A stretch of DNA of 64,000 nucleotides from Microlunatus lacustris (GTDB lineage: Bacteria > Actinomycetota > Actinomycetes > Propionibacteriales > Propionibacteriaceae). The position numbers and the translations under genes were made by a program. Under the pieces are notes generated by a model. The model did no database searches, was not told where the DNA came from, and was given only the letters and a program-made list of their open reading frames with translations. The stretch covers positions 1 to 64,000 of the forward strand of contig BAAAJN010000014.1 in assembly GCA_039527025.1 (NCBI GenBank), given 5' to 3'. How positions within the stretch are numbered: position 1 is the first letter of the stretch; each line of letters begins with the position of its first letter. Below, piece by piece: positions 56,660-64,000 of this stretch.

Positions 56660-57463
56660 GTGGGCTGGACAGGTCCGAGCATGATCCCGCTGGAGACCAG
56701 TGGGGGCTACACCCCGCCGGGGCTCGAGGACTTCGAGTTCGACGGCGGGTTCATCCCGGGTGTCGAGTGGTTCAACAAGCCGCTGGTGCAGGCCCTGATC
56801 TCGGTCGTCCTGATCCTGGGTTTCTGGCTGGTCGCGGCCCGGAAGCTCAGCATCGTCCCCGGCAAGCGTCAGTACGCCACCGAGTACTTCTACGACTTCA
56901 TCCGCAACGGCGTGGCCCGGGACATGATCGGGCACAACTGGCGCCCGTACTTCCCCTACCTGCTGGGGCTTTTCTGCTTCGTCTGGGTGAACAACCTCTT
57001 CGGGCTGTTCCCGCTGTTCATGTTCCCGACGTTCTCCAACATCGGCTACGCCTGGGGCCTGGCCCTGATGAGCTGGGTGATCTACAACGTGGCCGGGGTC
57101 CGGGCGCTCGGCTGGCGCTACTTCAAGAACAGCCTGATGCCGGCCGGCGTGCCGCTCTGGCTCGCGCCGATCATCATCCCGGTGGAGTTCTTGTCGAACT
57201 TCATCATCCGACCGATCACGCTAGGCTTGCGACTCTTCGGCAACCTGCTCGGCGGGCACCTGGTGGTGCTGGTCTTCGTGGTCGGCGGCAGCTACCTGCT
57301 CACCGAGGCCGAGGGCATCGGCTACAAGCTCACCGGCGTCTTCACCCTCCTGTTCAGCTTCGCGATCTTCGCGCTCGAGCTGCTCGTGGTCTCGTTGCAG
57401 GCCTACATCTTCACCGTCCTGACCGCTTCGTACGTGGCCTCGGCGACGTCCGAAGAGCACTGA
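56660..57463 (+). CDS. atpB: F0F1 ATP synthase subunit a
   Basis: The proton half-channel stator subunit of the membrane motor. 267 residues, about five to six helices. The essential arginine lies in ITLGLRLFGNLLGGHLV, and the following helix carries the matching polar residues. Starts with GTG after GAGAGGAGACC, a strong ribosome site. It opens the atpBEFHAGDC block. Confidence 0.96.
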   Translation: MGWTGPSMIPLETSGGYTPPGLEDFEFDGGFIPGVEWFNKPLVQALISVVLILGFWLVAARKLSIVPGKRQYATEYFYDFIRNGVARDMIGHNWRPYFPYLLGLFCFVWVNNLFGLFPLFMFPTFSNIGYAWGLALMSWVIYNVAGVRALGWRYFKNSLMPAGVPLWLAPIIIPVEFLSNFIIRPITLGLRLFGNLLGGHLVVLVFVVGGSYLLTEAEGIGYKLTGVFTLLFSFAIFALELLVVSLQAYIFTVLTASYVASATSEEH

Positions 57464-57489
57464 CCGACCGCCACACGGCTCATTCCCAA

Positions 57490-57513
57490 GGTCCCGACCG
57501 AGCGGTCGGGACC
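57490..57513 (+). other. Intercistronic hairpin between atpB and atpE
   Basis: GGTCCCGACCG and CGGTCGGGACC form a perfect 11-bp stem, ending 17 nt before the atpE ATG and leaving its AAAGGA ribosome site free. It could stabilise the downstream message or mark processing, raising c-subunit output. Confidence 0.7.
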
Positions 57514-57530
57514 ACCTCGAAAGGAACACC

Positions 57531-57740
57531 ATGGAAATCACCGGCTCCATCAACCTGATCGGCTACGGGTTGGCCGTCATCGGCTCCGGTATCGGCGTGG
57601 GTCTGATCTTCGCCTCGGTCATCCAGGGCACCGCCCGCCAGCCCGAGGCGCGGGGCGCCATGATGGGCACGGCGTGGATCGGCTTCGCCGTGGTCGAGGC
57701 CCTCGCCATCCTCGGGCTGGCCTTCGCCCTCTTCCTCTGA
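57531..57740 (+). CDS. atpE: F0F1 ATP synthase subunit c
   Basis: The 69-residue hairpin subunit of the rotor ring. Helix 1 is glycine-rich (YGLAVIGSGIGVGLIFASVI), the polar loop is ARQPE, and helix 2 carries the ion-binding Glu in FAVVEALAILGLAFALFL near residue 55. The residues around Glu look like a proton-type site rather than the Q-E-S/T sodium pattern, though this is a judgement by eye. Confidence 0.96.
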   Translation: MEITGSINLIGYGLAVIGSGIGVGLIFASVIQGTARQPEARGAMMGTAWIGFAVVEALAILGLAFALFL

Positions 57741-57753
57741 TCGGAGGGACCAC

Positions 57754-58305
57754 ATGATCAACTCGCCGTTGGCGATCGACCTCGGGCCGCTGCTGCCGCA
57801 CCACCTGTCCGAGGTGATCATGGGCATCCTGCTCATGATCGTGCTCTACCTGGTGATCCGGGCGAAGGTCGTGCCCCCGTTCGAGAAGATGTACGACGAG
57901 CGGCGGGCCTCGATCGAGGGTGGCATCGAGAAGGCCGAGCAGGCCCAGGCTGCGGCCCAGGCCGCGCTCACGCAGTACAACGAGCAGCTGGCCGAGGCCC
58001 GCGGCGAGGCCTCGCGGATCCGCGAGGAGGCCAAGACCCAGGGCTCGAAGATCCTGGCCGAGATGCGGGAGCAGGCCCAGGCCGAGTCCGCCCGCATCAA
58101 GGCCTCGACCCAGGCCCAGCTGGAGGCCGAGCGGACGCAGGTGCTGACCCAGCTGCGTTCGGAGATCGGCGGCCTGGCCACCACGCTGGCCGGTCGGATC
58201 GTCGGGGAGTCCCTCGAGGACGACGAGCGTGCTCGTCGGACCGTCGACCGCTTCCTCGCCGACCTCGAGACCACCGACGACGCCCAGCCCACGGTCTCGG
58301 CATGA
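57754..58305 (+). CDS. atpF: F0F1 ATP synthase subunit b
   Basis: The peripheral stalk. 183 residues: one N-terminal helix (SEVIMGILLMIVLYLVIRAK) and a long Ala/Glu/Arg-rich coiled coil (IEKAEQAQAAAQAALTQYNE). Its stop overlaps the atpH ATG (ATGA). Confidence 0.95.
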   Translation: MINSPLAIDLGPLLPHHLSEVIMGILLMIVLYLVIRAKVVPPFEKMYDERRASIEGGIEKAEQAQAAAQAALTQYNEQLAEARGEASRIREEAKTQGSKILAEMREQAQAESARIKASTQAQLEAERTQVLTQLRSEIGGLATTLAGRIVGESLEDDERARRTVDRFLADLETTDDAQPTVSA

Positions 58306-59171
58306 GCGCCGGCGGCGAGGCTCGGCTGCGGGCCCTGGACGAGGTCCTCGACCAGGCTGACGCCCGGGCGGCGAGCGAGGACCAGGGACTGCTGAAGAAC
58401 CTGGCCGCCGTGGTCACCGGGGCTCCGCAGGCCAGCCACATGGCGGCGCTGCCCGGCGACCTGTTCGCCGTGGTGGACGCCCTCGACTCCTCGGTGGCCC
58501 TGCGCCGGGCCCTCACGGACCCGAGCACCCCCGAGGAGGGACGGCGCCGGCTGGTGCACAACCTGCTCGACGGCAAGGTCAGCAAGGTCGCGGTGCAGAT
58601 CGTGGCCGAGGCGGTCGCGCTGCGCTGGAACGGCGGCCGCGCGCTGTCGGACGCCCTCGAGCGCCAGGGGATCCGCGCCCAGCTGCTGGTGGCCGAGCGC
58701 GCGGGCAACCTCGAGGAGACCGAGGACGAGCTGTTCCGCTTCGCCCGCGTGGTCGAGTCCACCCCGCAGCTGCGGGACGCGCTCAGCGACCGGGCGGTCG
58801 ACCTGGCCGGTCGGCGCCACCTCGTCGAGGACCTGCTGGGCTCCCGCGCGACCGAGACCACGGTGGTGCTGGCCAAGCGTGCGGTGGCCGCTCGGGAGCG
58901 CACCTTCGCGCATACCATGGAGGGGTTCGTCTCGCTCGCCGCGGCCCAGAAGAACCGGGTCGTCGCCACGGTCCGCGTCGCCCGACCGCTCTCCTCGGAG
59001 CAGCGGTCCCGGTTGCAGGCCGCGCTCAGCAAGCAGGTCGGCCGGGAGGTCCTGCTCCAGGAGGTCCTCGACGAGAGCGTGCTCGGCGGCATCCGGGTCG
59101 AGCTCGGCGACGAGGTCGTCGAGGGCACGGTCGCCGGTCGTCTCGAGCAGGCCCGCCGCCTGTTCGGCTGA
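58302..59171 (+). CDS. atpH: F0F1 ATP synthase subunit delta
   Basis: Connects the peripheral stalk to F1. 289 residues, longer than the ~177 of E. coli, as in many actinobacteria, but without the N-terminal b-like helix that is fused to delta in mycobacteria. The OSCP/delta signature sits at the C-terminus (LSKQVGREVLLQEVLDESVL, then GIRVELGDEVVEGTVAGRL). Confidence 0.94.
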   Translation: MSAGGEARLRALDEVLDQADARAASEDQGLLKNLAAVVTGAPQASHMAALPGDLFAVVDALDSSVALRRALTDPSTPEEGRRRLVHNLLDGKVSKVAVQIVAEAVALRWNGGRALSDALERQGIRAQLLVAERAGNLEETEDELFRFARVVESTPQLRDALSDRAVDLAGRRHLVEDLLGSRATETTVVLAKRAVAARERTFAHTMEGFVSLAAAQKNRVVATVRVARPLSSEQRSRLQAALSKQVGREVLLQEVLDESVLGGIRVELGDEVVEGTVAGRLEQARRLFG

Positions 59172-59232
59172 GCGGCCCCACCACATCCACACCACGACAT
59201 CGACGCACCAGATACGAGAGCAGGGAACAGCG

Positions 59233-60870
59233 ATGGCAGAACTGACGATCCGTCCGGAGGAGATCCGGGACGCTCTGGACCGCTTCGTCCAGAGCTACAC
59301 GCCCGACACGTCGAGCCGGGAGGAGGTCGGCACGGTCGTCACCTCCGGTGACGGCATCGCCCGGGTCGAGGGTCTGCCCTCAGCCATGGCCAACGAGCTG
59401 CTCGAGTTCGAGAACGGCGTCCAGGGCATCGCCTTGAACCTCGACGTCCGCGAGATCGGGGTCGTCGTCCTCGGCGACTCCGAGGGCATCGAGGAGGGGC
59501 AGGTCGTCCGCCGCACCGGTGACATCCTCTCCGTCCCGGTCGGCGACGGCTACCTCGGCCGGACGGTCAACGCCATGGGCGTGCCGATCGACGGCCTGGG
59601 TGACCTCGACGGGGTCACCGAGCGCCGCGCGCTCGAGCTGCAGGCCGCCGGCGTGATGGACCGCCAGGAAGTCCGCCAGCCGCTGCAGACCGGGATCAAG
59701 GCCATCGACGCGATGATCCCGATCGGCCGCGGGCAGCGCCAGCTGATCATCGGCGACCGCAAGACCGGCAAGTCCGCCATCGCGCTCGACACGATCATCA
59801 ACCAGAAGGCCAACTGGGAGTCCGGCGACCCGGAGCAGCAGGTGCGCTGCATCTACGTCGCCATCGGCCAGAAGGGCTCGACGGTCGCGGGCATCCGCGG
59901 CGCGCTCGAGGAGGCCGGCGCCATGCCGTACACGACCATCGTGCACGCCCCGGCGTCCGACCCGGCCGGCTTCAAGTACGTCGCCCCCTACACCGGCTCG
60001 GCGATCGGCCAGCACTGGATGTACCAGGGCAAGCACGTGCTCATCGTGTTCGACGACCTGACCAAGCAGGCCGAGGCCTACCGCGCCATGTCCCTGCTGC
60101 TCCGCCGCCCGCCGGGCCGCGAGGCCTACCCCGGCGACGTGTTCTACCTCCACTCGCGGCTGCTCGAGCGCTGCGCCAAGCTCTCCAAGGAGCTCGGCGG
60201 CGGTTCGATGACGGGCCTGCCGATCATCGAGACCAAGGCGAACGACGTGTCGGCCTACATCCCGACCAACGTCATCTCCATCACCGACGGCCAGATCTTC
60301 CTGCAGTCCGACCTGTTCAACGCCAACCAGCGCCCGGCCATCGACGTCGGTGTCTCGGTGTCGCGGGTCGGTGGTGCCGCGCAGATCAAGGCGATGAAGA
60401 ACGTCTCGGGCTCGCTGAAGATCAACCTGGCGCAGTACCGCGACATGCAGGCGTTCGCCATGTTCGCCTCCGACCTCGACGCCACCTCGCGCCGCCAGCT
60501 GGACCGCGGTGAGAAGCTCGTCGAGCTGCTCAAGCAGCCGCAGTACAGCCCGTACCCGGTCGAGGAGCAGGTCGTCAGCGTCTGGGGCGGCATCAACGGC
60601 CAGTTCGACGACGTCCCGACCGACGACGTGCTGCGCTTCGAGCAGGAGCTGCTCGAGCACCTGCGCCGCAACGGCTCGGTGCTGCAGAACATCCGCGAGT
60701 CCAAGGTCTTCGACGACGACACCGCGGCGGCCCTGACCGAGGAGATCAAGCGCTTCAAGGGGCAGTTCCAGACGTCGGACGGCAAGCTGCTCGCCGGGCG
60801 CGAGGAGCACCAGGCGATGGCTGAGGACGAGGTCGAGCAGGAGCAGATCGTCCGTCAGAAGCGGAGCTGA
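59233..60870 (+). CDS. atpA: F0F1 ATP synthase subunit alpha
   Basis: Non-catalytic nucleotide-binding subunit of F1. 545 residues. Walker A GDRKTGKSAIALDTI near 175, HVLIVFDDLTKQAEAYR (Walker B) near 275, and the PAIDVGVSVSRVGGAAQ signature. The C-terminus extends past the E. coli end by ~30 residues (EEHQAMAEDEVEQEQIVRQK); a comparable extension in mycobacteria suppresses ATP hydrolysis. The start MAELTIRPEEIRDAL at 59233 follows GAGAGCAGGG. Confidence 0.96.
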   Translation: MAELTIRPEEIRDALDRFVQSYTPDTSSREEVGTVVTSGDGIARVEGLPSAMANELLEFENGVQGIALNLDVREIGVVVLGDSEGIEEGQVVRRTGDILSVPVGDGYLGRTVNAMGVPIDGLGDLDGVTERRALELQAAGVMDRQEVRQPLQTGIKAIDAMIPIGRGQRQLIIGDRKTGKSAIALDTIINQKANWESGDPEQQVRCIYVAIGQKGSTVAGIRGALEEAGAMPYTTIVHAPASDPAGFKYVAPYTGSAIGQHWMYQGKHVLIVFDDLTKQAEAYRAMSLLLRRPPGREAYPGDVFYLHSRLLERCAKLSKELGGGSMTGLPIIETKANDVSAYIPTNVISITDGQIFLQSDLFNANQRPAIDVGVSVSRVGGAAQIKAMKNVSGSLKINLAQYRDMQAFAMFASDLDATSRRQLDRGEKLVELLKQPQYSPYPVEEQVVSVWGGINGQFDDVPTDDVLRFEQELLEHLRRNGSVLQNIRESKVFDDDTAAALTEEIKRFKGQFQTSDGKLLAGREEHQAMAEDEVEQEQIVRQKRS

Positions 60871-60874
60871 CCCG

Positions 60875-61786
60875 GTGCCAGCCAGCCTGCGCGAGCTGAG
60901 GTCACGCAAGAACTCGGTCTCGACCACGAAGAAGATCACCCGCGCGATGGAGCTCATCGCCGCCTCCCGGATCATCAAGGCGCAGGGGCGGGCCCGCGAG
61001 GCCGCGCCCTACGCCCGCGAGCTCACCCGTGCGGTGTCGGCGGTGGCCACGTTCTCCGACGTCGACCACCCGCTGACCACCGAGGGTGAGAACCCGACGC
61101 GGGCGGCGGTGCTGCTGATCACCTCCGACCGCGGCCTCGCCGGGGCGTACTCCTCCTCGGTCATCAAGGCCGGGGAGCAGCTGACGGGCCTGCTGCGCGA
61201 GGAGGGCAAGGAGGTCCTGCCCTTCCTCGCCGGCCGCAAGGCCGCCGCGTTCTACCAGTTCCGCCGTCGGTCGGTGCACCGGCAGTGGGAGGGGTTCTCC
61301 GACGCGCCGAGCTACGCCGACGCGCGGGAGATCACCGACGCGCTGCTGGAGGCGTTCCTCACCCCGACCGAGGAGGGGGGCGTGGACGAGATCCACGTCG
61401 TCTACACCCGCTTCGTCTCGATGCTGACGCAGACCCCGGAGGTCATCCGGCTGCTGCCGCTCGAGGTGGTCGAGGGCGAGGCCGCCCCGGAGGCGGAGGA
61501 CCTGCTGCCGCTGTACGAGTTCGAGCCGAACCCGGAGACGGTGCTGGACGAGCTGCTGCCGCTGTACGTGGCCAGCCGCATCCAGTACTGCCTGCTGCAG
61601 GCCGCGGCCTCGGAGCTGGCCAGCCGGCAGAAGGCGATGAAGTCCGCGACGGACAACGCCCAGTCGTTGATCGAACGCCTGACCCGGGAGGCCAACCAGG
61701 CCCGGCAGGCCGAGATCACCCAGGAAATCAGCGAGATCGTCGGTGGCGCCAGCGCGCTCGCCGACGCCGGCGCCACGAGCGAGTGA
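60875..61786 (+). CDS. atpG: F0F1 ATP synthase subunit gamma
   Basis: The central rotor shaft. 303 residues with N- and C-terminal coiled-coil helices (SVSTTKKITRAMELIAASRI, and ITQEISEIVGGASALADAG) around a Rossmann-like core (AAVLLITSDRGLAGAYSSSV). GTG start four nt after the atpA stop. Confidence 0.96.
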   Translation: MPASLRELRSRKNSVSTTKKITRAMELIAASRIIKAQGRAREAAPYARELTRAVSAVATFSDVDHPLTTEGENPTRAAVLLITSDRGLAGAYSSSVIKAGEQLTGLLREEGKEVLPFLAGRKAAAFYQFRRRSVHRQWEGFSDAPSYADAREITDALLEAFLTPTEEGGVDEIHVVYTRFVSMLTQTPEVIRLLPLEVVEGEAAPEAEDLLPLYEFEPNPETVLDELLPLYVASRIQYCLLQAAASELASRQKAMKSATDNAQSLIERLTREANQARQAEITQEISEIVGGASALADAGATSE

Positions 61787-61794
61787 GGGAACCC

Positions 61795-63252
61795 ATGTCC
61801 ACTGTCATCTCCGACCACCGCACCAGCAAGCGCTCCTCCGGGGGCATCGGGCGGGTGGCCCGCGTCATCGGGCCCGTCGTCGACGTGGAATTCCCCGTCG
61901 ACGCCATGCCCGACCTGCAGAACGCCGTCCTGGTCGACACCACCATCGGCGGCAAGACGACCACCATGACCATGGAGGTCGCCCTGCACATCGGCGACAA
62001 CATGGTCCGCTGCATCGCGCTCAAGCCGACCGACGGCATGCAGCGCAGCACCGAGGTCCGTGACACCGGGGCCCCCATCTCGGTGCCGGTCGGCGACATC
62101 ACCAAGGGTCACGTCTGGAACGTGACCGGCGACGTCCTCGACGTCGACCCGTCGACCATCGAGATCACCGAGCGCTGGCCCATCCACCGCTCCGCGCCGA
62201 AGTTCGACGCGCTGGAGTCCAAGACCGAGATGCTCGAGACCGGCATCAAGGTGCTCGACCTGCTGACCCCGTACGTGCAGGGCGGCAAGATCGGCCTGTT
62301 CGGCGGGGCCGGCGTCGGCAAGACCGTCATGATCCAGGAGATGATCTACCGGATCGCCCACAACTTCGGTGGCACCTCGGTGTTCGCCGGCGTGGGGGAG
62401 CGCACCCGCGAGGGCAACGACCTCATCAACGAGATGGAGGAGGCCGGAGTCTTCAAGGACACCGCCCTCGTCTTCGGCCAGATGGACGAGCCGCCCGGCA
62501 CCCGGCTGCGCGTCGCGCTGTCCGCGCTGACCATGGCGGAGTACTTCCGCGACGTGCAGAACCAGGACGTGCTGCTCTTCATCGACAACATCTTCCGGTT
62601 CACCCAGGCCGGCTCGGAGGTGTCCACGCTGCTCGGCCGGATGCCCTCCGCGGTGGGCTACCAGCCCAACCTGGCCGACGAGATGGGCCAGCTGCAGGAG
62701 CGGATCACCTCCACCCGGGGCCACTCCATCACCTCGATGCAGGCGATCTACGTGCCCGCCGACGACTACACCGACCCGGCGCCGGCCACGACGTTCGCGC
62801 ACCTGGACGCCACCACCGAGCTGTCGCGCGACATCGCCTCGCGCGGTCTGTACCCGGCCGTCGACCCGCTGACCTCGACCTCGCGGATCCTCGACCCGCA
62901 GTACATCGGGCAGACCCACTACGACACCGCGACCGAGGTCAAGGGGATCTTGCAGCGCAACAAGGAGCTCCAGGACATCATCGCGATCCTCGGAGTCGAC
63001 GAGCTGTCCGAGGAGGACAAGATCGTCGTCAACCGGGCCCGTCGCATCCAGCAGTTCCTCAGCCAGAACACCTACATGGCCGAGAAATTCACCAACATCC
63101 CGGGCTCGACGGTGCCGCTCAGCGAGACCATCGAGGCGTTCCAGATGATCTGCCGCGGCGACGTCGACCACATCGCCGAGCAGGCCTTCTTCAACGTGGG
63201 TGGCATGGAGGACGTCGAGCGTCGCTGGTCTGAGCTCCAGAAGGAGCAGTGA
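61795..63252 (+). CDS. atpD: F0F1 ATP synthase subunit beta
   Basis: The catalytic subunit. 485 residues. Walker A GGAGVGKTVMIQEMIYRIAH near 166, catalytic Glu in AGVGERTREGNDL, Walker B VLLFIDNIFRFTQAGSEVS and the DELSEED loop (LGVDELSEEDKIVVNRARRI) near 405. A ~17-residue basic N-terminal extension precedes GRVARVIGPVVDVEFP. ATG 61795 follows GAGGGAAC. Confidence 0.97.
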   Translation: MSTVISDHRTSKRSSGGIGRVARVIGPVVDVEFPVDAMPDLQNAVLVDTTIGGKTTTMTMEVALHIGDNMVRCIALKPTDGMQRSTEVRDTGAPISVPVGDITKGHVWNVTGDVLDVDPSTIEITERWPIHRSAPKFDALESKTEMLETGIKVLDLLTPYVQGGKIGLFGGAGVGKTVMIQEMIYRIAHNFGGTSVFAGVGERTREGNDLINEMEEAGVFKDTALVFGQMDEPPGTRLRVALSALTMAEYFRDVQNQDVLLFIDNIFRFTQAGSEVSTLLGRMPSAVGYQPNLADEMGQLQERITSTRGHSITSMQAIYVPADDYTDPAPATTFAHLDATTELSRDIASRGLYPAVDPLTSTSRILDPQYIGQTHYDTATEVKGILQRNKELQDIIAILGVDELSEEDKIVVNRARRIQQFLSQNTYMAEKFTNIPGSTVPLSETIEAFQMICRGDVDHIAEQAFFNVGGMEDVERRWSELQKEQ

Positions 63253-63282
63253 CCGTGGCTGACGCGGGGCAGGGCGTGCGGC

Positions 63283-63684
63283 ATGGCTGACCCGATGCAG
63301 GTGGAGGTCGTGTCCGCCGACCGCGTGGTCTGGTCGGGCACGTCCTCCAACATCATCGCCAAGACCGTGGAGGGCGAGATCGGCATCCTGCCCAACCACT
63401 CGCCACTGCTGGCGGTGCTCGAGCCGAGTGCCGTGGTGATCTTCGGCGAGGACGGCGGCCGCGAGGTGGTGGCCGTCGAGGGCGGCTTCATCTCCGTGTC
63501 CCAGGGCCGGGTCTCCATCCTCAGCGAGTACGCCCGGCTGAGCAGCGAGATGGACGTGCGTGAGGCCGAGCGCGAGCTCGACAGCGCCCGCCAGGTGCTG
63601 GACAGCGGCGACTACAGCGACGAGGACCGGCGGCGCTTCGACCGGGCCAACGCTCAACTTCGTGCCGCGCGGAAAGCGCAGTAG
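63283..63684 (+). CDS. atpC: F0F1 ATP synthase subunit epsilon
   Basis: Central stalk subunit that couples rotation and restrains hydrolysis. 133 residues: N-terminal beta-sandwich (MQVEVVSADRVVWSGTSSNI, then GEIGILPNHSPLLAVLEP) and a C-terminal helical hairpin (EAERELDSARQVLDSGDYSD). The ribosome site before ATG 63283 is poor. Confidence 0.95.
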   Translation: MADPMQVEVVSADRVVWSGTSSNIIAKTVEGEIGILPNHSPLLAVLEPSAVVIFGEDGGREVVAVEGGFISVSQGRVSILSEYARLSSEMDVREAERELDSARQVLDSGDYSDEDRRRFDRANAQLRAARKAQ

Positions 63685-63730
63685 GGTCGCACCCACAAGA
63701 GCAGGGCGATCGTGAGGTGCGACGGGTTCG

Positions 63731-64000
63731 ATGATGGATGGCTGGTGGGGGATCGCTGAAGGTCTCGGTCTCCTCGTCGTCCTGCTGGCCCTGGCCCTGG
63801 TGCTGCTGGCCGTCCGCCGTCGCTATCTCGCCCGGCAGGGTGGCACGTTCGAGTGCAGCCTGCGACTGACCAGCACCACCCCGGGCGCGGGGTGGGTGCT
63901 GGGGGTCGGCCGGTACAACGGCGGCTCGCTGGAGTGGTTCCGCTTCTTCTCCTACTCCTGGCGGCCGCGCAAGTCCTTCCCCCGGCGCGAGGTCCGGGTC
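63731..64000 (+). CDS. DUF2550 membrane-anchored protein, 3' end outside window
   Basis: The frame from ATG 63731 (or 63734) is open to the window edge: 90 codons. It starts with one helix (GLGLLVVLLALALVLLAVRR), followed by GGTFECSLRLTSTTPGAGWV and LGVGRYNGGSLEWFRFFSYS, the pattern of DUF2550 proteins such as Rv1312, which follows atpC in mycobacteria. Function unknown. Confidence 0.85.
   Translation, partial: MMDGWWGIAEGLGLLVVLLALALVLLAVRRRYLARQGGTFECSLRLTSTTPGAGWVLGVGRYNGGSLEWFRFFSYSWRPRKSFPRREVRV

Noticed and set aside
1..64000. CRISPR arrays, prophage, insertion sequences, toxin-antitoxin or defence islands
   Set aside because: I looked for spaced direct repeats, transposase or integrase motifs and defence nuclease/ATPase combinations and saw none. 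The only tandem repeats are two short 15-bp arrays.

Overview
The DNA is very GC-rich, coding-dense and rich in GTG starts. It carries actinobacterial marker genes: WhiB1, SigR-RsrA, PdtaS, Kgd, ribosomal protein bL37 and an ATP synthase operon flanked by DUF2550. Gene order over about 43.4-64 kb (lysA-hom-thrC-thrB-rho-rpmE-prfA-prmC-sua5-wecA-atpI-atpBEFHAGDC-DUF2550) matches the Mycobacterium tuberculosis Rv1293-Rv1312 order as I remember it. Parts of 15.7-25.9 kb (rsgA, aroA, SRAP, sigR-rsrA, pdtaS, whiB1) recall Rv3219-Rv3228. My best inference is a chromosomal segment from a Geodermatophilaceae-like actinobacterium (Blastococcus, Modestobacter or Geodermatophilus type). I could not test the genus.

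Regions. (1) 1-7.6 kb is a stress and ion-homeostasis island: SulP anion transporter (cut by the window edge), KhtT-KhtU cation/proton antiporter, a universal stress protein (USP) and a polytopic membrane protein. It also holds several decayed genes: a frameshifted tandem USP, a 5'-truncated paralogue of the membrane protein and a small membrane-protein fragment. (2) 7.6-16.7 kb: initiator tRNA, FUSC-type membrane protein, ThuA plus Gfo/Idh sugar enzymes, SpoIID-domain protein, P1 peptidase, serA, hisN and rsgA. (3) 16.7-26 kb: aroA, DoxX-like protein, SRAP DNA-protein crosslink sensor, an alpha/beta hydrolase, sigR-rsrA, bL37, mctP with its DUF3311 partner, pdtaS and whiB1. (4) 26-38 kb: galK, AraC regulator, VOC protein, glgC, a quinone-oxidoreductase-like MDR, an SPFH remnant, hemerythrin, DUF6104 and kgd. 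(5) 37-43.4 kb: GlcNAc-type kinase divergent from a three-gene sugar ABC importer, a GT87 mannosyltransferase-like protein and tRNA-Arg. (6) 43.4-64 kb: the lysine/threonine, rho/translation and ATP synthase block.

Most genes are ordinary. The observations I rate highest are regulatory. At least eleven genes carry a TANNNT box 6-7 nt before the start codon with no Shine-Dalgarno sequence, which points to leaderless transcripts and settles several starts. Two intergenic regions carry the GGGAC-N4-GTCCC core of a DosR/DevR dormancy box, one between the USP and membrane-protein genes and one before the SpoIID gene. The sigR promoter sits so close to the first ATG that it should give a long-isoform, nearly leaderless message. 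Large hairpins precede prfA and atpE. Rho carries a long Gln/Arg/Asn/Gly-rich insertion with in-frame 15-bp repeats. I found no CRISPR array, prophage, insertion sequence, integrase or obvious defence system.
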